Shown: positions 6,570 to 13,603 of the stretch, in pieces | How positions within the stretch are numbered: the first letter of the stretch is position 1 | How the letters are laid out: every line of letters starts with the position of its first letter | Assembly (NCBI GenBank): GCA_938020565.1 | Contig: CALIHP010000047.1 | Location: 1-13,610 of the forward strand | Length of the DNA: 13,610 bases | Source of the DNA: an uncultured Anaerolineaceae bacterium | GTDB taxonomy: Bacteria; Chloroflexota; Anaerolineae; Anaerolineales; Anaerolineaceae | Direction of reading: 5' to 3' | Position numbers and translations under genes: made by a program | The notes under the pieces: model-generated | What the model saw: only the letters and a program-made list of their open reading frames with translations | Told to the model about the DNA's origin: nothing | Database searches by the model: none

Positions 6570-9050
6570 TCAGATTTTGGGTTCCACAGGCTCGGATTTC
6601 TTCCGCTCCCGCCACGCGAGAATCGCAAGCGTTATCACTCCTGCAATCGACAGCGTAGCGCCGGCCCGGAACCCCGGCGGCGTGTAGCGCAGCTCGACGA
6701 CATGCGTTCCGGGGTCGGCCTGGATCATCATGAAATAATTCAGCGCAGGGATCAGGAGCCGTTCCTCGCCGTCGACGTACGCCTTCCAGCCTTCGTCGTA
6801 GAGGATCGAGAAAAACAGGTACGGCGTTTCGGCGTCGCCGGTGAATCGCGCGCGCAGCTGCGACGGGCGGATTTTTTCGAGCGGGACGCCGCGCGGCTGA
6901 ATGACGCCCGCGTAGCGGCCGAGGACGTCGATGGATTCGCTGTAGAAAACGCGATTGCCGGCGGGATCCGCGGAATTGGGATCCGGATGGGAGGTCACGC
7001 GAACGTTTTCCCCCTGTTGGATCGTCCCGAGAAGGTAAGATTCGTCGGGAAATACCTGAATCGTTTGCGGCCCCGCGGCGGATTCGATCAGGTTCGGTTC
7101 GATTTCCTGATTTTCAACGTACATGTAAACCGGGGCGGTTTGACGCGGACGAAAATTCCAGATCGTTTCACCGTCGGATTCCGGCGTTTTTTCGCTTTCG
7201 ACCGCTTCGTAAATCGGCCCGAAATCTTCGCCGGATATGGCCTTGAACGCAGCGTTCAGGTTCTCGTATGGGAGATGGGTAAAAATAACGCTGCGAATGA
7301 TCGAGCTGGGAGCGGAAAAAGCGATCGGAAGCGCGTTGGGGTTCATGGATATTTCCGTCGCGCTTTTCAGCGTTGCTTCAATCCCGAAAAGCGAGAGCGT
7401 CGCGGCGGGAACGCCCTCCGTGACGGTCGTCCAGTAGTGCCGCTGCGGAACGCCGAAAATCCGGAGCGGAAATAAATAATCAGCGTAGCTTACCGTTGAA
7501 GAATAATGCGTGAGTCCCTGATATCCGAGCCGCATCGGGTCGTTGCTGTCGCGGATATCCAGATTTTCGATCCTGAATAAATCGGTCCGACCTTTCGCGA
7601 CGGGATCCAGCAGCACGGAAAAAGCCCGGATCCGTTCGCGATACGGTTCCGCGGGGTTGGGGTCGGTCAGGTTTGGACCGAGGATCGTCGACGCATGCAG
7701 ATATAGATTCATCAGGACGACGACGGAGACGGCGGGCAGGAACGCCCGGCCGAGCTTCCCGCGCAGCGTTTCGGCAAGCATGAAAAAAAGGAGAAACGCC
7801 GATTCAATCAAGGTCAGGCGCAGGCTCGCGAGATGAAACCCGGTCAGGAGCGGCAGCCAGCAGGCGACGGCAAGGATCCCGCTGAGAAGGAGCCGTTTTC
7901 CGGACGGCGCCCGTTCGTCCGTGGGGAATCTCAGCGCCGCCGCGCGAATGAGCCAGAAGCTGAAAAGAAACGAGTAGCGGTAAGGCCACCAGACCGGCTC
8001 GGCGAATCCGTGCCAGACGCGGTTCAGCCCATAGCTCCAAAAGCTGATCCAGAGGAAAAGCAGCATGCCCGCCGTCAGCAGCCGTTCTTTTCGGGTCACG
8101 GCGTCCGCGGCAAGATAGTGCAGAAAATAAACGGTTATCAGCGCGCCGCTGTAAATTCCGGGCAGTCCGTATCGAAATTCCATCGTGTCATACGCGCCCG
8201 GCAGGTTTTTCCCGAGCAGGCTGAAAAAACTGAAATTGGAAATCTTTTGCGTCCAGGGGATATTCGTATCCTTCGGAAGCGCGGACAACCCCGCCGCGAC
8301 CGGAACGAGGATGATCGAGGCACAGAGCGCGGCAAGAAGCGAACCGGCGATAAAACGGCGCAGCGCGCCCCGGTTGGCCCTGTTCCCGTTTCCTGAGCGA
8401 TTCAAAATCCTGAACAGGAAGTACAGTACCGCGAAAATACAGATCATCCAGCCGATATAAAACTGGATCAACAGCATGAACCCCAGCGCGAGCGCGTAGC
8501 CGAGGAAGGATTCCCGATCGAAGATATCCTCGATTCCGATCAGGACGAGCGGGAGCATGACGACGCCGTCGATAAAAAAGTAATTCTCAGCGCAGACGAG
8601 CGTATAACTCATCAGCGCGTACGCCGTCGAAAAGAGCAGCGTTCCCCAGCCGAAGGAGGACGGCCTGATCCGCCGCAGGTAAAGGCTCATCGTCAGGCCG
8701 CAGAGACCGAAGCGCAGCAGGATCATCCAGGTGATTGCGTTCGGGATGCGTTCCGCGGGGACGAGCGCCAGGAGCCAGTTCAGCGGGTTCGCGAGGTAGT
8801 ACGCGAAGAGGAAATAAAAATTGCCGCCGCTGTTCATGGAGAACGAGTAGAAGAGGTCGTTCTCGCCCAGAAGGATCGAGCGCAGGTACGTCAGAAACGC
8901 GCTGTATTGGCTGTTCATGTCCGCGCGCAGGAACGTGCCCTCGCCAAATGGATATACGCCGAGGTTCATCAATACAAGGATCAGCAGAACGATCGGCGCA
9001 AAAAAAGCGCTGATGAGAATAGCGGCTGAACCTCCGCGAAGCTGTTTCAT
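6570..9050 (-). CDS. YfhO-family polytopic membrane protein
   Basis: Large membrane protein of 826 aa, the usual size for the YfhO family (Pfam PF09586). Members are GT-C-like; in Bacillus subtilis YfhO takes part in glycosylating lipoteichoic acid. A role in decorating a surface glycan is therefore likely, but the substrate here is inference. The N-terminal half has about 12 hydrophobic helices, with a conserved first outer loop around residues 37-46 (EGTFLRADMN) and the NPLNWLL segment near 88-94. The C-terminal third is a soluble domain ending in the family signature DEGWKAYVDG (752-761), then YTPPGF (789-794), a last helix (about 796-814) and a basic tail. The ATG overlaps the stop of the upstream 262-aa gene as ATGA (9047-9050). 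With no Shine-Dalgarno of its own, translation is probably coupled. The methyltransferase follows 22 bases downstream. Confidence 0.9.
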   Translation of the reverse strand: MKQLRGGSAAILISAFFAPIVLLILVLMNLGVYPFGEGTFLRADMNSQYSAFLTYLRSILLGENDLFYSFSMNSGGNFYFLFAYYLANPLNWLLALVPAERIPNAITWMILLRFGLCGLTMSLYLRRIRPSSFGWGTLLFSTAYALMSYTLVCAENYFFIDGVVMLPLVLIGIEDIFDRESFLGYALALGFMLLIQFYIGWMICIFAVLYFLFRILNRSGNGNRANRGALRRFIAGSLLAALCASIILVPVAAGLSALPKDTNIPWTQKISNFSFFSLLGKNLPGAYDTMEFRYGLPGIYSGALITVYFLHYLAADAVTRKERLLTAGMLLFLWISFWSYGLNRVWHGFAEPVWWPYRYSFLFSFWLIRAAALRFPTDERAPSGKRLLLSGILAVACWLPLLTGFHLASLRLTLIESAFLLFFMLAETLRGKLGRAFLPAVSVVVLMNLYLHASTILGPNLTDPNPAEPYRERIRAFSVLLDPVAKGRTDLFRIENLDIRDSNDPMRLGYQGLTHYSSTVSYADYLFPLRIFGVPQRHYWTTVTEGVPAATLSLFGIEATLKSATEISMNPNALPIAFSAPSSIIRSVIFTHLPYENLNAAFKAISGEDFGPIYEAVESEKTPESDGETIWNFRPRQTAPVYMYVENQEIEPNLIESAAGPQTIQVFPDESYLLGTIQQGENVRVTSHPDPNSADPAGNRVFYSESIDVLGRYAGVIQPRGVPLEKIRPSQLRARFTGDAETPYLFFSILYDEGWKAYVDGEERLLIPALNYFMMIQADPGTHVVELRYTPPGFRAGATLSIAGVITLAILAWRERKKSEPVEPKI

Positions 9051-9835
9051 GGCGATTTTTTTTGGAAAAGACGGACGGTCAACGCCGCGAGGATCGGAAA
9101 CAGGACGGATCCAATCGCGATCGTTTCCGCTGAAAACGCGGCCACGCGATGCAGCCGCAGCGCATGCCGACCGAAAACCGGCGTCGGGTCCGTGAAATTT
9201 CCGTTGATCGAGTAGAAAGATCTTTTCCCGTTCTGCCGCATGAAGATTAACGCGTCGCCCCCGATCGTGCGAAAGCTGAGAACCGGAAAGCCGTCGTGCG
9301 GCCCGAGGTTCAGGAATCGGAGCGCGGCCCCTTTCTCGTCCGTACGCAGGATTCCCGCTTCGCTGACCGTCCAGCTTCCGGTTGCGCTGAAATCATGGTA
9401 GCTGATATCCCGGAGAGAACGCGGCGTATCTTCGCCGTCTTTCGAAATCCCGTCGCTCCAGTACGCCCAATATAGCTCGATTTCCGTCCCCGGTTCGAGA
9501 TCGAGAACCTCCGCCCGGACGTCAGTCAGCAGGAAGAGCTGAGCCGGAAGCGGGATCAGCCGGAAAATCATGACGCCGAGCGCGACCGCCGCGGCGGCGC
9601 AGGCGGCAATGACGTTTTCTTTCGCGGCGATATCGACGGTTCGCAGCAGGAACATCGAGAGCGCAAAGACTCCGACGAATCCGACGGCGGCGAAGAGACT
9701 TTCCCGCCCGCTGATTCGTTCGTCGCGAAGCGCAACCAGAATCAGGAAGAGAAGCGCCGCTCCGAGCGCGGCGAGGAAGGAAATTCCAGCGTTTTTCAGC
9801 GCTGATCCGGAGGGAACGAAGCGAGGTTGGGCCAT
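9047..9835 (-). CDS. Four-helix membrane protein of unknown function, coupled to YfhO
   Basis: I do not recognise this 262-aa protein. It has three hydrophobic helices near the N-terminus (about 17-36, 46-63 and 75-91), a soluble middle of about 130 residues rich in aromatic and polar beta-strand-like segments (about 104-232), and one more helix near 237-256 followed by a short basic tail. This predicts both ends in the cytoplasm and the middle domain outside. The ATGA overlap with YfhO means translational coupling and suggests the two work together, perhaps in one membrane complex for surface glycan modification (inference). The ATG at 9833-9835 has no Shine-Dalgarno. A TAAAAT box (minus strand, 9842-9847) ends exactly 6 bases upstream, so the message may be leaderless. 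Confidence 0.75.
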   Translation of the reverse strand: MAQPRFVPSGSALKNAGISFLAALGAALLFLILVALRDERISGRESLFAAVGFVGVFALSMFLLRTVDIAAKENVIAACAAAAVALGVMIFRLIPLPAQLFLLTDVRAEVLDLEPGTEIELYWAYWSDGISKDGEDTPRSLRDISYHDFSATGSWTVSEAGILRTDEKGAALRFLNLGPHDGFPVLSFRTIGGDALIFMRQNGKRSFYSINGNFTDPTPVFGRHALRLHRVAAFSAETIAIGSVLFPILAALTVRLFQKKSP

Positions 9836-9841
9836 GAATTT

Positions 9842-9847
9842 ATTTTA
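9842..9847 (-). promoter_or_regulatory. -10-like box placing transcription start at the ATG
   Basis: TAAAAT on the minus strand, separated by 6 bases from the ATG at 9835. At normal spacing RNA would start at or next to the A of the ATG, giving a leaderless message. It is the likely promoter for the four-gene minus-strand cluster. No clear -35 is seen. Confidence 0.45.
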
Positions 9848-9915
9848 CCGTGGTTTGGATTTTCTATCGCCCGTCAGGCATGACGCGCCCGGTCGGACGG
9901 GAAAGCGGCGGGTAA

Positions 9916-9924
9916 TGGTAGAAT
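9916..9924 (+). promoter_or_regulatory. Extended -10 promoter for the small gene and proS
   Basis: TG at 9916-9917, one base, then TAGAAT at 9919-9924. Transcription would start near 9931. It has the same TG-n-TAnAAT form as the promoters before prs and the PIG-V-like gene. It is divergent from the minus-strand box at 9842-9847, with about 70 bases between them. Confidence 0.5.
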
Positions 9925-9977
9925 GATGAGGAATAATCATTCTTGAAAAGGGTTTGACGGGGATATTACAGGGAATC

Positions 9978-10202
9978 ATGGAAGAAAGCGATTTTTTAGC
10001 GATATTTTGGGATGGGATCCTTTCCCGCGACGCAGCGCAGATCCAATCGGCGTTTAACGCGGTTTCGGAAGCGGAACGGGATGACTGCCTGACGCATTTG
10101 CGGTCGATGATCGTCGACACGGAATATCTTTCGGGTCAGCGCGAATCGGCGCGGATCGCGCTCGAAGTCCTGACCGCGTCAAACGACAAGACGGGAAATT
10201 GA
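9978..10202 (+). CDS. Small helical protein of unknown function upstream of proS
   Basis: A 74-aa acidic protein beginning MEESDFLAIFWDGIL and predicted mainly helical, with no signal peptide or membrane helix. I do not recognise the family. The frame is also open from a TTG at 9954 (82 aa). I prefer the ATG at 9978, preceded by AGGGA only 3 bases away, which is a tight spacing, so the start is uncertain. The stop TGA at 10200-10202 is followed after one base by the proS ATG, so the two are surely on one transcript and translation may be coupled. Codon choice matches the neighbouring GC-rich genes, which supports it being real. A role linked to proline charging cannot be claimed from position alone. 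Confidence 0.7.
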   Translation: MEESDFLAIFWDGILSRDAAQIQSAFNAVSEAERDDCLTHLRSMIVDTEYLSGQRESARIALEVLTASNDKTGN

Positions 10203-10203
10203 A

Positions 10204-11640
10204 ATGGCTGAAGAAAAACTGACGACGCAGAAAGAAAACTTTTCTGAATGGTACAACCAGGTAGTTTTACGCGCGGATCTGGCGGACTATTCGCCCGTTC
10301 GCGGCTGCATGGTTGTTAAACCGTACGGTTGGGCGCTTTGGGAGAATCTTCAGGCGAATCTCGATCGCCGCTTTAAAGAAACGGGGCATGTCAACGCCGC
10401 GTTCCCGATGCTGATTCCGAAGAGCTTCTTCGAAAAAGAGAAGGAGCATGTCGAAGGGTTTTCGCCGGAATTAGCGGTCGTTACCATCGGCGGCGGTCAG
10501 ACGCTGGACGAGCCGCTCGTGATCCGACCGACGTCGGAAACAATTATCGGGCATATGTACGCGAAATGGATCAAGAGCTATCGCGATTTGCCGCTGCTGA
10601 TCAATCAATGGGCAAATGTGGTCCGCTGGGAGATGCGGACGCGGTTGTTCCTGCGGACGCTCGAATTCTATTGGCAGGAGGGGCACACCGCACACGCAAC
10701 GCAGGAGGAGGCGCAGGAGGAAACGCTGCGCATGCTGGAGGTGTACGCGGATTTCGCGACGAACGAAGCGGCAGTTCCAGTTCTCAAAGGCGTCAAGTCC
10801 GAATCGGAGAAATTCGCCGGTGCAGTGAACACCTATTCGATCGAAGCCATGATGGGCGATACAAAAGCGCTTCAGGCCGGAACGAGCCATAATCTTGGCC
10901 AGAATTTCGCGAAGGCGTTCGATATTAAATATCTGGATCAGAATAATACGCAGCAGTACTGCTGGACAACGTCCTGGGGGCTTTCGACGCGGTTCATCGG
11001 CGCGATTATCATGACGCATGGCGATGATAACGGGCTGATTCTTCCGCCACGGCTCGCCCCCTATCAGGTCGTCATCGTTCCGATTTATAAAAACGACGCG
11101 GAACGGGCCGTCGTTCTGGAAACGGTCGAACGCGTCCGGAGGGAACTTAACGGTTTCCGCGTCAAGGTCGACGATCGGACCGAGCTCACGCCGGGTTATA
11201 AATATCATGAATGGGAGCTGCGCGGGGTCCCGCTTCGGCTCGAAATCGGGCCGAAGGACGTCCAGAAGAATTCGGTCATGGCGGCGCGCCGCGATATCCC
11301 GGGCCGTGACGGAAAATTGATCCTGTCGCAGGAGAATTTAGCGCCTCAGGTTCAGGAGCTTCTGGATACGATTCAGGCGGCGATGCTCCGGCGCGCGACG
11401 GAGTTCCGCGACGCGAATATTCATGAGGTTTCGACCTATGACGAACTGAAGGAAACCGTTGAAATCGGCTGGGCGAGCGCGTATTGGTGCGGCTGCGCTG
11501 AATGCGAAGCGAAAATCAAGGAGGATACGAAGGCGACAAGCCGCTGTAAGCCGTTCGATCAGGAGCGTGGGCAAAAAGGGGCGTGCGTCGTCTGTGGAAA
11601 GGACGCGGATTCCCGGACGTTCTTTTCAAAAGCATATTAA
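10204..11640 (+). CDS. proS: Prolyl-tRNA synthetase (archaeal/eukaryote type)
   Basis: Charges tRNA-Pro with proline using ATP, in the cytoplasm. At 478 aa it is the short type 3 form without the internal editing domain of the E. coli-type enzyme. Visible class II features are the motif 1 region with GCMVVKPYGWALWENLQ (34-50), the RPTSE ATP/proline-site segment (108-112), motif 2 RWEMRTRLFLRTLEFYWQEG (141-160), the TSHNLGQNFAKAFDIKY proline-binding loop (227-243) and motif 3 around GDDNGLILPPRLAPYQ (273-288). An anticodon-binding domain starts at about 289 (VVIVPIY). The C-terminal zinc-type domain has Cys429, Cys431, Cys434, Cys461 and Cys464, and the protein ends in the Tyr typical of this type. 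The ATG follows the small upstream gene by one base, with GGGA 7 bases ahead as a modest ribosome-binding site. Confidence 0.97.
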   Translation: MAEEKLTTQKENFSEWYNQVVLRADLADYSPVRGCMVVKPYGWALWENLQANLDRRFKETGHVNAAFPMLIPKSFFEKEKEHVEGFSPELAVVTIGGGQTLDEPLVIRPTSETIIGHMYAKWIKSYRDLPLLINQWANVVRWEMRTRLFLRTLEFYWQEGHTAHATQEEAQEETLRMLEVYADFATNEAAVPVLKGVKSESEKFAGAVNTYSIEAMMGDTKALQAGTSHNLGQNFAKAFDIKYLDQNNTQQYCWTTSWGLSTRFIGAIIMTHGDDNGLILPPRLAPYQVVIVPIYKNDAERAVVLETVERVRRELNGFRVKVDDRTELTPGYKYHEWELRGVPLRLEIGPKDVQKNSVMAARRDIPGRDGKLILSQENLAPQVQELLDTIQAAMLRRATEFRDANIHEVSTYDELKETVEIGWASAYWCGCAECEAKIKEDTKATSRCKPFDQERGQKGACVVCGKDADSRTFFSKAY

Positions 11641-11661
11641 CAATCTTTCCAGCAAGCTTTC

Positions 11662-11696
11662 CAGGAGAAAGCGGACGGACGCTCCGCTTTCTCCTG
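11662..11696 (+). terminator. 14-bp perfect stem-loop after proS (no U-tract)
   Basis: Arms at 11662-11675 and 11683-11696 pair perfectly over 14 bases, with a 7-base loop. It lies 21 bases after the proS stop, where a terminator is expected, but the following bases are mixed, not a T-run. It may be a weak or factor-dependent terminator, an mRNA-end stabiliser, or part of the leader of the next gene. A competing 6-bp hairpin (GCTTTC 11656-11661 with GAAAGC 11667-11672) shares bases with the left arm. Confidence 0.6.
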
Positions 11697-11778
11697 AAGT
11701 CTCGAAGTTCCCCATCCTTTCCATGGATTCCTGTCAGCTTCAGAACGTTCGTCCAACCGAAGAAAGGAGCGCGTGGAT

Positions 11779-12594
11779 ATGACCGCCGTCAACCTCCTTC
11801 AGCTCCGTAAAGAAATTAACGCACTGATGTGGAATTTCACCGACCCGGACGCGTTTGAAAAAACGCTTCTCGAACTGTTTGAAAAGTATCGAACGGCGCG
11901 GAACCCGGCCGGGACCGCTATCCTGCTCACGGCGCATTCGGCGGAACTGAACGTTCCGCTGATCGTGCTTCGCGAGCTCGAGATCGCGTTGTTCCAGACG
12001 GTCGCGGATCATCCGGACGCCGCGCTTCAGCTGAGCGATCGGATGATGACGACCGGCGCGCCGGAAATTCGCACGATCGGCGCGCGTATTCTGGGTCTGG
12101 CTCCGATCGGGTACAGCAACGACGTTTTCCAGCGCATCGAGGCCTGGTCGCGGATGGGGTTCGACACGGGCGAGCTCCGCGTTTTTATTCGCAGCGCGGG
12201 CAGCCTTGTCCGGCAGGCAGATTCCGAACGGCTTCTGGATCAGGCGCGCAGCTGGGTTTTATCGAACGAAAAAAAGGATCAGGAGCTTGGCGTTGAGACG
12301 CTGATTTTCCTGATTGAGTTCGACGGGTTCCAGAATCTTCCAGTTGTCTTTTCGCTGCTGGAAAAGCTGCTCCAGACCGGACCGACGACGATGCAGCCCG
12401 AATTATTGGAGCTGACGACGAAGCTGCTGGATCGTTCGCCGATCGAGACGTCGTATACGATCCGATTAATTTTAGAGAGCGAGACGCCGGGCGTCATGAC
12501 GCCCCGGATCGCGCGGAAGCTGCTGACCGAGTTTACCGAACCGTCGCGCGCCGCGATTCAAAAGCTGCTCCGGCTTCAGAGCGGAAGGGCGTAA
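11779..12594 (+). CDS. Helical-repeat protein of unknown function
   Basis: A 271-aa soluble protein, almost entirely predicted alpha-helical, with successive amphipathic helix pairs and no Cys-rich, signal or membrane segments. The pattern resembles HEAT-like repeats, which usually act as scaffolds, but I cannot assign a family or partner. A GTG at 11773 is in frame, but the strong AAGGAG at 11764-11769 is 9 bases from the ATG at 11779 and only 3 from the GTG, so I prefer the ATG. It follows proS by 138 bases containing a strong stem-loop, so it may have partly separate expression. Base composition matches the GC-rich body of the window. It is the last gene before composition falls sharply. 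Confidence 0.75.
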   Translation: MTAVNLLQLRKEINALMWNFTDPDAFEKTLLELFEKYRTARNPAGTAILLTAHSAELNVPLIVLRELEIALFQTVADHPDAALQLSDRMMTTGAPEIRTIGARILGLAPIGYSNDVFQRIEAWSRMGFDTGELRVFIRSAGSLVRQADSERLLDQARSWVLSNEKKDQELGVETLIFLIEFDGFQNLPVVFSLLEKLLQTGPTTMQPELLELTTKLLDRSPIETSYTIRLILESETPGVMTPRIARKLLTEFTEPSRAAIQKLLRLQSGRA

Positions 12595-12767
12595 CGGTGC
12601 TTTCGGGATGTTCAGGGCAGGGAAACGCAGCCGTGTGGGACGGTGAGTTGTCAGAGTAAACGCAGCCCTGTTTTCTACTTTACCGTTGCATTTGCTTTTT
12701 CAACTTCCTGCAGGCAAAGAAGCAAGAGTCAGATCTATGAAAACGTGTTATAAAATATCTGCTAATT
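12595..12767. other. Intergenic transition from GC-rich to AT-rich DNA
   Basis: No gene is visible. Right after the 271-aa gene there is a long-range CAGGGC (12613-12618) / GCCCTG (12665-12670) pairing followed by TTTTC. It encloses a short CCGT/ACGG stem (12631-12634 with 12640-12643) and may form a branched terminator for that gene. A 10-base direct repeat AAACGCAGCC occurs at 12623-12632 and 12658-12667, a 35-base period. From about 12700 the DNA becomes AT-rich. Confidence 0.45.
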
Positions 12768-12807
12768 ATAATAAAAATGCAGCGGCATAGATTTCCTGTG
12801 CCGCTGC
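12768..12807 (-). terminator. Intrinsic terminator of the ABC-2 permease gene
   Basis: A 9-bp perfect stem (GCAGCGGCA at 12779-12787 with TGCCGCTGC at 12799-12807) and an 11-base loop. Read on the minus strand it is followed directly by a T-rich tail (ATTTTTATTATAAT), the form of a rho-independent terminator, about 50 bases after the permease stop codon. Confidence 0.85.
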
Positions 12808-12856
12808 GCCCGCATACATTTTATGATAATCCTGCCGTAAATTTAATACCTGTCTT

Positions 12857-13561
12857 CTATGATTTTTCTCCATTCATTTTGCGATTAAAAGCGATAACAG
12901 CGAGAGTGAAAATAACGATTGTATATCCTGTTACGACGACCAAATGAGGAAAAATCTGCCTGAAATCACCGCTTAAACTTATCTTTATTGCTTCAGTACT
13001 ATGATAGAATGGCAAAATATTTGTTATTGTTTTGAAAACGCCGCCTATTAAATCAATTGGAATAAAAACTCCAGACAGCCAACCTGCAATATTGGTTAAT
13101 AATGCTCCGCAAACACCACCGACCGCTTTATCATTCAAAATGCTGCCAAAAAATAAACCCGTACCAACAAAAAACAATGAAGTTAAGGCTGTCATCATAA
13201 TCGCAAAAAGGATATTGATATTTATATCAAGTCCAAAAGCTCCCGCCGCCCATAAGGTTATTGCAGCTTGTACGACTGTCATAACTATCATAGGTAAAGT
13301 ATAACCTAAAATAAAATCCGTCGCAGTCATAGGAGATGTAAACAAACGCATTAAGAAAGAAGATGTACGGTCTTTTGATAACAACATACCTGCAAATAAT
13401 GCCATAAATACGCTGCCGAACATTGCCAAGCCCGGCGCGAGATTTTTTATTTGAAACATCGTGTTTTTCGCTTCGGATGGTATAGCAGAATTGAGAATAG
13501 ACAGCAGGACTAACAGAATAAGCGGAAAGCCAAGACTAAAAAAGAGATTAATAGGGTGATA
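12857..13561 (-). pseudogene. ABC-2-type transporter permease, 5' end lost to an insertion
   Basis: Membrane subunit of an ABC exporter (ABC-2 family, drug/polysaccharide-export-like); it would pair with a separate ATP-binding protein. About 234 native codons remain, with six hydrophobic helices. The opening reads INLFFSLGFPLILLVLL, the usual first-helix region of this family, which normally follows a cytoplasmic start of about 15-25 residues. Conserved-looking parts include an SKDRTSSFLMRLFTSPM loop after helix 2, a GVFIPIDLIGG segment and an ILPFYHSTEAIK region near the last loop. The frame stays open to an ATG at 13603, but the last 14 codons (including MHPLCWFLSN) come from the insertion-sequence hairpin, so that start is probably accidental. 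The true 5' end should lie beyond the inserted element. GC content is about 35%, unlike the genes to the left. The gene could still yield a short product if re-started. Confidence 0.75.
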
Positions 13562-13603
13562 TGCACCCCCAAAGTTGGACAAAAACCAACAAAGGGGGTG
13601 CAT
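13561..13603. repeat. Nested inverted repeat at the IS end
   Basis: Outer arms of 10 bases (ATGCACCCCC at 13561-13570 and GGGGGTGCAT at 13594-13603) and inner arms of 5 bases (13574-13578 and 13586-13590) are separated on each side by AAA facing AAA, a symmetric internal bulge. In RNA entering from the left, the outer stem would cover the presumed ribosome-binding site and part of the first ATG. Confidence 0.9.

Noticed and set aside
6462..7475. Long plus-strand open frame (337 codons) opposite YfhO and the methyltransferase
   Set aside because: Arg-rich, low-complexity translation typical of the antisense of GC-rich codons; it spans the boundary of two well-supported minus-strand genes.
7833..8396. 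Plus-strand open frame (187 codons) opposite YfhO
   Set aside because: Same shadow-type composition, no family resemblance, and lies wholly within a recognised family gene.
47..13593. Shared AAACCAACAAA at the left edge (about 45-55) and inside the IS hairpin (about 13583-13593), as a possible second IS end
   Set aside because: Only 11 AT-rich bases match and the diagnostic TGCACCCCC is absent on the left; chance is the simpler explanation.
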